From NCBI RefSeq assembly GCF_000153485.2, contig NC_018721.1, positions 3,410,001-3,474,000 on the forward strand: 64,000 bases of DNA, in the 5' to 3' direction. Shown in pieces: positions 54,410-62,624 of the stretch (position 1 is the first letter of the stretch; the number at the start of each line of letters is the position of its first letter). The stretch is from Psychroflexus torquis ATCC 700755 (GTDB lineage Bacteria; Bacteroidota; Bacteroidia; Flavobacteriales; Flavobacteriaceae). Under the pieces are notes generated by a model. It ran no database searches, was not told the origin of the DNA, and saw only the letters and a list, made by a program, of their open reading frames with translations. Both the position numbers and the translations under genes were made by a program.

Positions 54410-54808
54410 TTAGAAAGGACTTTCCCCGTTATTTATTACAACCCTATAACCATCTAAGTCTTCAAAGGTTTGAGCACCACCTTCCCAATATGGATTAAAA
54501 GATTTAACTTTCTTAAAGCCAGAATTAGAAATTCTACTTATAGCGTTTTTGTATTCTGTTTCATTTGAAACATAAAAGATTAATAGATTTTCTAAAGAAG
54601 GCGCACGCCCAGCTTTTTCATTTGTATGTGTTGTAAATTCTAAATGATAATGATGTTTTGGGTGTCCAACCATTCTTCCACTAAAATTACTATGACCATC
54701 AAATCCACCAATCACCTCAAAGCCCAGTCCTTCAACATACATTTTTGTTATTTCTTCTAAATGATCAGTTGGTCTACCAACTCTCATCACTGTATCTCTT
54801 TTTATCAT
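54410..54808 (-). CDS. VOC family (glyoxalase-fold) protein
   Basis: A 132-residue protein with the paired beta-alpha-beta-beta-beta layout of the vicinal oxygen chelate superfamily: VGRPTDHLEEITKMYVEGLGFEVIGGF, the metal-side HYHLEFTTH, NLLIFYVSNETEYKNAI and a second-half FEDLDGYRVVINNG. His and Glu residues could bind a metal. Members include glyoxalases and antibiotic resistance proteins; the substrate is unknown. It is a single-gene cassette whose upstream flank abuts group II intron 1. Confidence 0.88.
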   Translation of the reverse strand: MIKRDTVMRVGRPTDHLEEITKMYVEGLGFEVIGGFDGHSNFSGRMVGHPKHHYHLEFTTHTNEKAGRAPSLENLLIFYVSNETEYKNAISRISNSGFKKVKSFNPYWEGGAQTFEDLDGYRVVINNGESPF

Positions 54809-54859
54809 CTTTTACTTTTCTAAATTTTAATTATCTTCTATTAGTTCCTCAATGAACGG

Positions 54860-56872
54860 GTAGAGTAGAGCCTGATTGCTTATCCAAAGTTGTCACTTTA
54901 AAAGTAACAAAATAAATAAACAATCAGCGCCCCCTTCATCAAACACTTCGACAGGCTCAGTGCAGCGCCGTGCATGAAGTTTTCCCTCACACAGCCTGCC
55001 CCGTTTTTGTCGGGGGCTTACCGATAGATTTCTTTATTGAGCTTTCGCAAGGGTTTTCAAACGTGCATACTTTTCTATGTCAAATAGGTTGTAAAATTTA
55101 ACCAAATTCTCATAGGGTCGCTGGCGTAGCTTCCGATGCGCTTTCCTTCCTTTGCACTTCATCCATTTAAATAATTTGTAATCCAGATGCTTTTTAATGA
55201 TTTTTATGGTTTCCCAAATATGTGTAACCTTACTGATAGAAAAGTAATTTAGCCAACCTCTTAATAATTGATTAACCTTCCATACTATCCACTCAATTGT
55301 CCAATGTTTTCGATTTGCAAATAGTTCTCGCAATTTTGAAAACAATTTAGACCGTGACTTCATACTGGGTCGTACATTGGTGTAATTCTTGGCATTCCAT
55401 CCAAATTTGGACTTTATACTTCTAAATTCAAACCCCAAAAAGAATAAACTGCTCTTGCTACTATGCAAAAGTTTTGTCTTTTCTTTATTTAACGTTAATC
55501 CCATATTATCCATTATACTAGTGATATAGTCCAGTATCTCTTTGCTGAAATACCATTTACCCATCAATAGAAAATCATCTGCATAACGAACTATGCGGAT
55601 GTTTGCCTTGGCAAACTTCCCCTTTGGATTGTTTACAATCTGGTCAAATGCATGGAGATATATGTTGGATAATAATGGCGAGATAACTCCCCCTTGTGGA
55701 CTTCCTTTGGTACTCGCTACTAGCTTTCCGTTGGGTAGCCGTACAGGCGCAGTTAACCATTGATGTATCAAACTTAAAATACTATGATCTACCAACCTTT
55801 TCTTTAGTAAAATAAATAATTTAGTATGCGGGATGGTGTCAAAATACTTCGACAAGTCCGCATCATAGACAAATTGATGCCTATCATAAATATTTTGTTT
55901 TACTTGCTTTATGGCGTCTTTTGCTCCTCGTTTGGGTCTAAATCCAAAAGAGGTATGCTCAAAATCTGCCTCCCAAAGTGGCTCTATTAGCATCTTTACT
56001 GCCATTTGAACCACGCGGTCGCGAATTGTTGGTATTCCTAATACCCTAAAATCTCCTTCCTTTTCCTTGGGGATGAGCTTTTGCTTTACTGCTTGGCTCC
56101 TGTAGGTGTGACCTTGTAAGTCTTGTTGAATCTCGCCAAGAAAAACAGATATTCCTTGCTTTTCAATAGCGTCAGAACTTTGATTGTCTACACCTACCCC
56201 TTTAGAATAGTTGCTCCTAACTCGTCGATAGGCTTCTATAAGCGTATGGTCTTCACAGAGTTTTCCGTAAAGACTATAAGCCTTGAAGCCCTTATCTTGC
56301 TTGGCTCTAATATATAGCTTCCTCTGAAAAACACGAATAGCTGCATCGCTTTGCGATGGACTTGTTAATAGATTTACATCAATACTTGTCATTATGTCTT
56401 TCATATAAGCATATCTAAAGTAGTGTCCCTTTCCTAATTAGAGTTTTGTTGTCTCTAACATCATAGGTACTATGAACACCTCCGACTTCTCTTGCTACAG
56501 CTAGTAATTTCGTAATACTTATGTACTAGCTTTTATAGTTGCCACCATTTGTAACAAGAGACCTCCCACGTTTCGTAGTTTTCCATCTATAACCACGCCA
56601 TCCCTATGACTCCGGTAGATTGTTACACTTCATACTACTGTTTATCCATGCAACATAACAGGGTTCAAGAACGTCGAAACTCTCCCCAATCTACAGATAC
56701 ACTTATCGAAGCTACTACGGGTTCACACTTGCGTATTACAGCTTGGTTATTTGAACATGCCCAGCTTCAGCGAAATCCTCACAAATTTAACTGTCGGCAG
56801 CTCTTCTAAATGAACAGCAAATTATTTAGGTAGGATTTACACCTACTGGAAAAACACAACTTCGTGGCGCAC
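54860..56872 (-). mobile_element. Group II intron 1 (about 2.0 kb, with maturase ORF)
   Basis: The 5' end is GTGCGCC at 56872-56866. The ribozyme part 56405-56866 contains the usual TTTCCAGTAGGTGTAAATCC stretch and no gene. The maturase gene follows. The 3' part holds a domain V-like hairpin (GCTGTGTGAGGGAAAACTTC... at about 54995-54965) and a domain VI ending ...CTCTAC at 54860. The domain V pairing is somewhat irregular (CAGGCTGTG / CACGGCGCTG), and a 19-bp repeat (54944-54962) sits between domains V and VI. Ends are certain to within a base or two. The 5' exon is the 12-bp CAACGTCTAGGC remnant of the palindromic element. Confidence 0.85.
55034..56404 (-). CDS. ltrA: Group II intron reverse transcriptase/maturase
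   Basis: A 456-residue intron-encoded protein. The reverse transcriptase domain spans about 60-300: IPTIRDRVVQMAVKMLIEPLWE, FGFRPKRGAKDAI, the first catalytic Asp in YDADLSKYFD, GSPQGGVISPLLSNIYLHAFD and RYADDFLLMG (YADD 274-277). The maturase domain X follows (LRGWLNYFSISKVTHIW). No HNH endonuclease motif is visible at the C-terminus. It helps the intron fold for splicing and copies it into new DNA sites. It belongs to the intron 54860-56872. Confidence 0.93.
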   Translation of the reverse strand: MKDIMTSIDVNLLTSPSQSDAAIRVFQRKLYIRAKQDKGFKAYSLYGKLCEDHTLIEAYRRVRSNYSKGVGVDNQSSDAIEKQGISVFLGEIQQDLQGHTYRSQAVKQKLIPKEKEGDFRVLGIPTIRDRVVQMAVKMLIEPLWEADFEHTSFGFRPKRGAKDAIKQVKQNIYDRHQFVYDADLSKYFDTIPHTKLFILLKKRLVDHSILSLIHQWLTAPVRLPNGKLVASTKGSPQGGVISPLLSNIYLHAFDQIVNNPKGKFAKANIRIVRYADDFLLMGKWYFSKEILDYITSIMDNMGLTLNKEKTKLLHSSKSSLFFLGFEFRSIKSKFGWNAKNYTNVRPSMKSRSKLFSKLRELFANRKHWTIEWIVWKVNQLLRGWLNYFSISKVTHIWETIKIIKKHLDYKLFKWMKCKGRKAHRKLRQRPYENLVKFYNLFDIEKYARLKTLAKAQ

Positions 56873-56884
56873 CAACGTCTAGGC

Positions 56885-58832
56885 ATCGAGTAGACAAGGG
56901 GAATTTCACCCCAAGCCTCTCACAGAACCGTGCTTGAAAGTCTCCCCTCACACGGCTCTTGTTGTACAAATCTAAGCGATAATGTTTATCTGAGAAAAGT
57001 TCCAATGGTAAAACAAAGTAGGAAATTGCTTTCTTACCGTTGCCAACCATTTGTACCCTTTCCTAATACTGGTTTTATAACGCTTATACCTTTTCCTTGC
57101 CCACCAAACTAATCGTTTACTTAGTAATCGAAAGACTTTTGTAAGTTCATACATCTTAAATTTACCATAGTAACGCACCCATCCCCTAATCATTGGATTA
57201 AGGTATTGTGCCACTCCTACAATGCTTTTAAACGTAAGTTTATTTACCTTGAGTTCTTCGAGCTTGTCTGCGATTCGTTTTCTTGAACTAATACTTATAG
57301 CACAATCATAACCTAAAAATAGCTTTCTCTTTTTCTTAGAATAAGCTGTTCTTGGTTGAAAAGAGTATCCCAAAAAATCAAATCTGACCATTGGGTGATT
57401 TTCTTTTCTTCTGTAATCTCGGCAATAGACAATTTTTGTCTTTTTAGGATGTAATTCTAATCCTACCGATTCCATTCTTTGATGTACTAATTGCAGTATT
57501 TGTTCCGCATGAGCTTTTGTATTACAGTGTAATATCACATCATCGGCATAACGAGTGAAAACTACATTTTTGTCTACCTTTTCCAACCATGTATCAAAAG
57601 CGTAATGCAGAAAAAGATTTGCCAGTAAGGGACTGATTACTCCGCCTTGTGGCGTTCCTTTTCCTTTCCTTTGGGTCAGTTTTCCAGACTTTGTAACAAC
57701 GGGTGCTTCCAGCCATCGTGTGATGTAGAGTTTAACCCAATTTTCAGGTACATGTTTCTCTACTGCAAGCATCAGTTTGTTATGGTCTATATTGTCAAAG
57801 AAACCTTTGATGTCTAAGTCAATTACCCAGTTTTTCTTCCAACAGTTCTCTCTTACCCTTGATAATGCTTGATGAGCACTTCTCTTTGGTCGATAGCCGT
57901 AAGAATTTGGACTGAATACTAACTCTAATCTTGGTTCAAAAAACATTTTAACCACCATTTGCCCTACTCTGTCACTAATAGTGGGTATACCCAATTTACG
58001 GATTGTACCGTCTTTCTTTGATATCTCTACTTCTTTGACAGGTGGGGGGAAATAACTCCCTGATGCCATCCGATTCCAAAGTTTGTAAAGGTGTTTACTG
58101 CGGTTGGCATCAAATTCTTGCATACCAATAGCATCTATTCCCGCACTTCCTTTGTTGGAACGCACTTTTTGATAAGCCTCCCAAACCATTAGGCGACTTA
58201 TCGGTATTGATTTTGTTTCATTCCATAAATTCATCCTCACATTTTGTAAGTTGATTCGTAAAATGCAACTGTACAACTTAACCCCTTTGCTCCAGTTTCA
58301 TTACAAAACCTTCTTCACTACTACGGATTAATCTGCCTCTGCTTATAACTTCGGTATTCTATCTCTCGATTGTTTCGATTGTATATTTCCCTTTGACTTG
58401 TAGCGAATCCTAATGCGGTAGCCTTACACAAGTCTATCATTCATAAGCAGTTTCCCAAGTTCCGTAAATAAGCCTGAATAAAGTTCTTGCCATCTGAATG
58501 ACGCCAGTCTTACAGAAAATAAATAGGTTATCTCTGTAATTAATAGTATCAATACTATTACTTTTCACTCCGTATCATACTTCGTAGCTTTTGACTGGAG
58601 GTTCCTACTTCTCGACACCTCTTCAATGGTTCACTTTAGTTCAACTCCTTTATTCGTACCTGCTAATCTCCAGGACTAGATTCTCCTAAACGCTCAATAC
58701 CAAGACTATTAATCAAAGCACCTTTAGGTGGTTTAAAGCCATCGCCTATACAACGACTCTGATGGACCTACCATCATCTTAATTACAGCATTCAACCATT
58801 TTATTTATTGCCATGGTTGATTCTTGGCACAC
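56885..58832 (-). mobile_element. Group II intron 2 (1.95 kb, with maturase ORF)
   Basis: The 5' end is GTGTGCC at 58832-58826. The ribozyme domains I-IV fill 58235-58826. Domain V is textbook: GAGCCGTGTGAGGGGAGACT, TTC, then AAGCACGGTTC (about 56967-56934). Domain VI follows (GAGGCTTGGGGTGAAATTCC, CCTTG) and the 3' end ...CTACTCGAT falls at 56885. It is inserted in the left arm of a palindromic inter-cassette element. Removing it restores the arm as seen in an intact copy at 60118. Confidence 0.92.
56972..58234 (-). CDS. ltrA: Group II intron reverse transcriptase/maturase
   Basis: From the ATG at 58232-58234 it has 420 residues, starting MNLWNETKSIPISRLMVWEA. The reverse transcriptase motifs are SDRVGQMVVKMFFEPRLE, YGYRPKRSAHQAL, VIDLDIKGFFDNIDH, GKGTPQGGVISPLLANLFLHY and RYADDVILH (YADD at 229-232 of this start). 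Domain X is LNPMIRGWVRYYGKFKMYEL. It lacks a clear HNH domain. It differs strongly from the neighbouring intron's protein, so the two introns are separate lineages, not a duplication. The gene ends inside domain IV/V of intron 56885-58832. Confidence 0.93.
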   Translation of the reverse strand: MNLWNETKSIPISRLMVWEAYQKVRSNKGSAGIDAIGMQEFDANRSKHLYKLWNRMASGSYFPPPVKEVEISKKDGTIRKLGIPTISDRVGQMVVKMFFEPRLELVFSPNSYGYRPKRSAHQALSRVRENCWKKNWVIDLDIKGFFDNIDHNKLMLAVEKHVPENWVKLYITRWLEAPVVTKSGKLTQRKGKGTPQGGVISPLLANLFLHYAFDTWLEKVDKNVVFTRYADDVILHCNTKAHAEQILQLVHQRMESVGLELHPKKTKIVYCRDYRRKENHPMVRFDFLGYSFQPRTAYSKKKRKLFLGYDCAISISSRKRIADKLEELKVNKLTFKSIVGVAQYLNPMIRGWVRYYGKFKMYELTKVFRLLSKRLVWWARKRYKRYKTSIRKGYKWLATVRKQFPTLFYHWNFSQINIIA

Positions 58833-59026
58833 TATGGTTAGTACGGGAATTAAAAGTAATAAACTTTCGATTAAGCACTTAGCCAAAACTTTTTATCTTG
58901 TTTTATCTTTTTTGTTCTAAAGCCAAATCAAAAGATTTGGCGGACTTCCTTAAAAGCGCTAAACTTTGGGTTAAGCACCAAAACCCGTATTAACTATAGC
59001 CATTGTTGTAGGTAGTTGTTTTTACG

Positions 59027-59437
59027 TTATATTCCGTCAAAGATTCCACCAATAAATTCTCCAATTCCTTCTAATAATCCGTCAAAAACGTCTCCAAAAT
59101 CTAACCAAGAAGCGTCAATATCTATATCGGGAATTTCAGTCCAATCCGCAGTGGAAGAAACAGATAATCCACTTAACATTTCAGTTTTCATTTCACCATA
59201 ATCACAAATTTCTCCTGTTTCTTCGTGATATTTGTCAAAATCCGAATGTGAAGAGAACGTACTCATTCCCCAACACGAGAAATTAAGTCCATCGTACCAT
59301 TTACTTTTTCTATGAGCCTTTCTTACTTCCTCAGGTTTATAATACTTTTTCTTTCCATTTTCATTAACTAATATTTTTCCTAAATCTGATATGTATTCTT
59401 TTTTATTAGTTGGTGCAGGAGCACAAGATTTTCCCAT
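59027..59437 (-). CDS. Hypothetical cassette protein, 136 residues
   Basis: No family recognised. The N-terminal half is basic (KKKYYKPEEVRKAHRKSKWYDGL) with cysteines at about 5, 55 and 78. The C-terminal half is acidic and glycine/aromatic-rich (DIDIDASWLDFGDVFDGLLE, then GIGEFIGGIFDGI). No signal peptide. It is the only gene in a 471-bp cassette bounded by GTTGTAGGTAGTT (59005-59017) and AATTACATACAAC (59467-59479), which are complementary in 11 of 13 positions. Confidence 0.6.
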   Translation of the reverse strand: MGKSCAPAPTNKKEYISDLGKILVNENGKKKYYKPEEVRKAHRKSKWYDGLNFSCWGMSTFSSHSDFDKYHEETGEICDYGEMKTEMLSGLSVSSTADWTEIPDIDIDASWLDFGDVFDGLLEGIGEFIGGIFDGI

Positions 59438-59475
59438 AAATTTAATTTGTATTTTCGTTCTGTTTTAATTACATA

Positions 59476-59604
59476 CAACGGTTCGCGCATAACAAAAGTG
59501 GCGACTTAAAATGAGCAAGTTTTTCGGTTAAGGTTTTACTTTTATAAAAATGCACAAAACTCCAGTTTCAGTACAAATCCCGCCATTTTTGTTATGCGCT
59601 GTTG
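59476..59604. repeat. Palindromic attC-like element 2
   Basis: 129 bp. The left arm CAACGGTTCGCGCATAACAA-AAGTGGCG and the right arm CGCCATTTTTGTTATGCGCT-GTTG are inverted repeats, with an asymmetric bulge (GGTTC against A) just inside the terminal CAAC/GTTG. The terminal CAACGG and GTTG and the bulge position agree with elements 1 and 3, although the stem sequence differs, so the shape rather than the sequence is conserved. Confidence 0.75.
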
Positions 59605-59619
59605 TGTGTAGTTTTTTCG

Positions 59620-60057
59620 TCATCTAAATAAGATTAATTGTCTATCATTAATTCCAAAGTAGTTCTTTTCAAGAGAAACATTATGAATATCAATCTCTAA
59701 TCTATTTATTATCGGTTGATTCCATTCGTTAGAAAAACAAGTAAACATTTCTACTTCTCCAAAATCACATAACTTTTTAATGTTTTTTATTAGTATTCCA
59801 GCGGATTTCTTTTGAAGTAAATAATCTTTATCAATTTCATCATTATCTATCTATTCATTAGAATCAAATATAAACCCATTTGACTCTCCGTAATGCGAAA
59901 TCAAATAGTAAATATTATTCTTAGAAAGTTTATCATTTAAACCTAACCACATTTTTTCACTTACATCAATTAATTCAAGTGAGAAAAGTTCATCGAATTC
60001 GCTTTTCAGTTTTTTAATTGCATCAAAATCGGTTGATAAGAAAGCATTATAAGACAT
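59620..60057 (-). pseudogene. Hypothetical cassette gene with one in-frame TAG
   Basis: The frame starting MSYNAFLSTDFDAIKKLKSE runs 68 codons to a TAG at 59853-59851. It then continues open in the same frame for 76 more codons (IDNDEIDKDYLLQKKSAGIL..., ending DRQLILFR) to a TGA at 59622-59620. The downstream half has normal protein-like composition. So this is either a gene with one nonsense mutation or one read through. No family recognised; it looks soluble and cytosolic. The cassette ends GTTGTGTGTAGTTT (59601) and AAACTACAGCCAAC (60110) are complementary in 12 of 14 positions. Confidence 0.65.
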
Positions 60058-60117
60058 TTTTTTTTTGCTATGTTTTAATCTTTAAAGTATCATTTTTCTG
60101 GGCGGTTCGAAACTACA

Positions 60118-60310
60118 GCCAACGGTCTCGGCTATAGTTAGTACGGGATTAAAAGAAAATAAATTTTCGATTAAGCACTTAGCCAAAACTTTTTATTTTG
60201 TTTTATCTTTTTATTTCTAAAGCCAAATCAAAAGATTTGGCGGACTTGGTTTAAAACTCCAAACTTTGGGTTAAGCACCAAAACCCGTATTAATTATAGC
60301 CATTGTTGGC
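60118..60310. repeat. Palindromic attC-like element 3 (intact reference copy)
   Basis: 193 bp. The left arm GCCAACGGTCTCGGCTATAG-TTAGTACGGG and right arm CCCGTATTAATTATAGCCAT-TGTTGGC pair with a bulge GGTCTC against AAT. It contains the same two internal direct repeats and ccaaatc-aaaa-gatttgg hairpin as element 1. It is uninterrupted and so serves as the reference for the intron insertions. Confidence 0.85.
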
Positions 60311-60369
60311 AATAGTATTTATTATTCTTAATTTCTCTTCAGAATACTATTTTTTAGATATATTGTTAG

Positions 60370-61797
60370 TTATCGATTTTTTATAAACTCTAAAGTGAAA
60401 TTCAAAACACTATCATAGTCATTCAATTCTTGACCAATTGTATTTCTTATCCAATAATCCGGTTTAATACCGTGACTATCATTTTTATAATCTACGTTCA
60501 TTTCCCAAACAACCAGAGGTATTTTTACCTTTTGTTTAGTGTAAGGTAAAGTAATAATATAAGATATTCCACTTGTATTCTGAACCTTATTTCCACCTAC
60601 TTCTTCTCCTATAAAAATTACATTTCTATTGTTCTTTAAAAAAGAGGTAAATTCGCCTGTGGCAGAAAACGATTTACCATTTATAAGTATATAAAGTTTT
60701 CCTTTAAAGTTATCTTTTTTTGGTGAAAAGACATCCATTCCTTCAATCTTTCGCAGGCTGTAATGATTATCCATTGTTTTTTTTAACTTAAGCCAGCTAA
60801 ATGCATTTAGCCAAAACACACCCTGATTACTATAATACTTTTTGTCTTTAATCTTCTTAGTAATTGTATAAACATCTTTATACATAACAAACTCTTTATC
60901 TAACAGATAAGACAAAAGCTCTTGAGTAGGAAGAGCATCACCTCCACTATTATCTCTAACATCAATAATTAAATGTTCAATTGTATTATGTTTAATTTTT
61001 TTAAATGATTCTTCTAAAAAACTTAGATAGTTTTCTTTTTCTAATTTTCTTTCTGAAAAAGTAGAAAATGTTAAAATACCTACCTTATTGTTTATTTCAA
61101 AACTCAAAGGTTTTTGTTTTTTACTCTTTTCGTAAGCATTAACTACTTCATCATTCAATAATGTGCTTTTTAATTCAATTTGAACATTTTTATTATCCTT
61201 ACTTATAGTAATTGTATGATTAGATTTTGAGCCATAAATTAATGCGTAGTCTAATCCAAATAATGAAGATAAATTTTCATTTGGAAAAGTTAAATTATCA
61301 CCATCTCTTGTATAATTTTTGAGTAGTGAATTATATATTTCTCCTATTGGTTGCTTATCAATTTTTAAAATCTGTAATCCTAATAAATCCTCATACCCTT
61401 TTGCAAAAAAATCACCTACATAAAATGAATCTTTATATTTATATAGTTGTATTGGAAGTAACTTGAAATCTTTTTTAAGTTTTGGATATGGGATGTCCGT
61501 ATGTCCGTTTTTAATAACGCTATTTAATGGAGTTAATAGTCTATAAAACTCAAAGGTTCCCATAGAATCTTTCAAGTTTTTCTGAGTTTGTATAAACCAA
61601 TCATCTATTATCTTCTTTGAAGAATAAGTATATAAACCTCCGTGGTTTTTTTCTAGATTCGATTTTAAAATAGCTAAGTCTTTTTCTAGGTATATTTTGC
61701 TGATTTTATCTTGAGAATATCCTACTTGAAAGAATAAAATAGAAAATAGCGTAATAAAAATTGTTTGCGCAAAAAAAGGTATGTTAGTTCTGATCAT
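60370..61797 (-). CDS. Exported S41 family peptidase
   Basis: A 475-residue protein with a signal peptide (about 1-28, FFQVGYSQ). A long N-terminal helical and PDZ-like region (about 120-180: FYVGDFFAKGYEDLLGLQIL) precedes the tail-specific protease domain: LIIDVRDNSGGDALPTQELL, LYILINGKSFSATGEFTSFL (nucleophile Ser in SFSATGE) and VIFIGEEVGGNKVQNTSG. It differs clearly from the other S41 enzyme at 49110. The substrate is unknown. It sits immediately right of element 3, 60 bp from it. The far cassette end is not clear. Confidence 0.88.
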   Translation of the reverse strand: MIRTNIPFFAQTIFITLFSILFFQVGYSQDKISKIYLEKDLAILKSNLEKNHGGLYTYSSKKIIDDWFIQTQKNLKDSMGTFEFYRLLTPLNSVIKNGHTDIPYPKLKKDFKLLPIQLYKYKDSFYVGDFFAKGYEDLLGLQILKIDKQPIGEIYNSLLKNYTRDGDNLTFPNENLSSLFGLDYALIYGSKSNHTITISKDNKNVQIELKSTLLNDEVVNAYEKSKKQKPLSFEINNKVGILTFSTFSERKLEKENYLSFLEESFKKIKHNTIEHLIIDVRDNSGGDALPTQELLSYLLDKEFVMYKDVYTITKKIKDKKYYSNQGVFWLNAFSWLKLKKTMDNHYSLRKIEGMDVFSPKKDNFKGKLYILINGKSFSATGEFTSFLKNNRNVIFIGEEVGGNKVQNTSGISYIITLPYTKQKVKIPLVVWEMNVDYKNDSHGIKPDYWIRNTIGQELNDYDSVLNFTLEFIKNR

Positions 61798-61982
61798 ACT
61801 GATTAAGTGTTATTGATTATTAATATTTGTAATTTTATATTGATTTTACACTGTAGAAATTATGAACGTTATTAAGGAAAAAGGATTCTAAAGTTTGAAA
61901 TCAAGTAGTTTTACTGAATGCAAAAATAGACCAGAATGTCTAATGTTTAGTTTCGATTTGTTAGCATTGAAGAAATTGGTAC

Positions 61983-62624
61983 TTATTTATTTTTATTCTT
62001 GTAGGCTCGTGGAGTTATTCCTGTGAATTTTTTTAATACTTTGTGAAATGTTGTATTTGAAGAAAACCCAGCTTCAAGACCTATTGATTCAATATTGTAT
62101 TTATCGAAGGTATTATCGTGTAACATTTTTTTTGCTTCTTCAACTCTATATTGATTTACATAGCTTGAAAAATTATCTTCGGTATTTGAATTAATAATTT
62201 GAGATAAATATCCTGCGCTAATACCTAATCTTTCAGCAGTAGATTCTCTAGTAACATTTGGGTTTCTATATTCATATTCTTCTTTAAATAGACTTTCGAA
62301 TTTTTCAAAAATAGTATTAGAAGAATTAGGAGTTTTAGATATGTTTAGTTCTTGAGTTTTTAATATTTGTTTTATCTCATTTGCTTCAGCATATAATTTT
62401 CGGTTGTAAATTGTATAATAAGATACCCAGTAAAGAAAAAAAGAAATTCCAATAAATAGTATGATTGTATAATAGCTTGCTTTTTTAGTTACTAAAATAC
62501 CTTCAGTAAAATCGAGAAGAATCCAAAGACCAATTAGTGAGCTTAATATAAAATGCAATTGCCATAACCAATTTTTCGACTTTTGAGAATCAGAATTTTT
62601 TAAGATAAAATATAGGTAGGTCAT
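61983..62624 (-). CDS. AraC-type regulator, C-terminal part of a split gene
   Basis: A 213-residue fragment with two or three membrane helices at the N-terminus and an AraC HTH domain at the C-terminus (about 120-210: VTRESTAERLGISAGYLSQIINSNTE, NFSSYVNQYRVEEAKKML, IESIGLEAGFSSNTTFHKVLKKFTGITPRAYK). It belongs to the membrane-embedded AraC regulators of Bacteroidota. The start codon lies right after a run of nine T that separates it from the frame of 62624-62980; one more T would join both into one protein. It is probably a broken gene, though slippage on the T run could restore it. Confidence 0.7.
   Translation of the reverse strand: MTYLYFILKNSDSQKSKNWLWQLHFILSSLIGLWILLDFTEGILVTKKASYYTIILFIGISFFLYWVSYYTIYNRKLYAEANEIKQILKTQELNISKTPNSSNTIFEKFESLFKEEYEYRNPNVTRESTAERLGISAGYLSQIINSNTEDNFSSYVNQYRVEEAKKMLHDNTFDKYNIESIGLEAGFSSNTTFHKVLKKFTGITPRAYKNKNK

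Larger units (their letters stand above)
56873..59008. repeat. Palindromic attC-like element 1, split by group II intron 2
   Basis: The element consists of 56873-56884 (CAACGTCTAGGC) plus 58833-59008, 188 bp once the intron 56885-58832 is removed. The rejoined left arm, CAACGTCTAGGCTATGGTTA-GTACGGG, matches the left arm of element 3, CAACGGTCTCGGCTATAGTT-AGTACGGG. The right arm CCCGTATTAACTATAGCCAT-TGTTG (58984-59008) is its complement. Inside lie two direct repeats (aaactttcgattaagcac, aaactttgggttaagcac) and a hairpin ccaaatc-aaaa-gatttgg. Confidence 0.85.

Noticed and set aside
56606..56809. A 67-codon plus-strand open frame
   Set aside because: It lies inside the 5' ribozyme part of intron 1, on the opposite strand, and has no protein-like motif.
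55034..58276. Reverse transcriptases as a retron, diversity-generating retroelement or Abi-type defence RT
   Set aside because: Both proteins carry the group II RT plus domain X layout and sit inside clear intron ribozymes with domain V/VI and GTGYG 5' ends. No template/variable repeat pair or retron msr/msd was seen.
59476..60310. Palindromic elements as plain Rho-independent terminators
   Set aside because: They are 130-190 bp long, have arms at both outer ends, lack a T tract at the stem base, and recur with conserved internal blocks. Termination could be a side effect but does not explain them.
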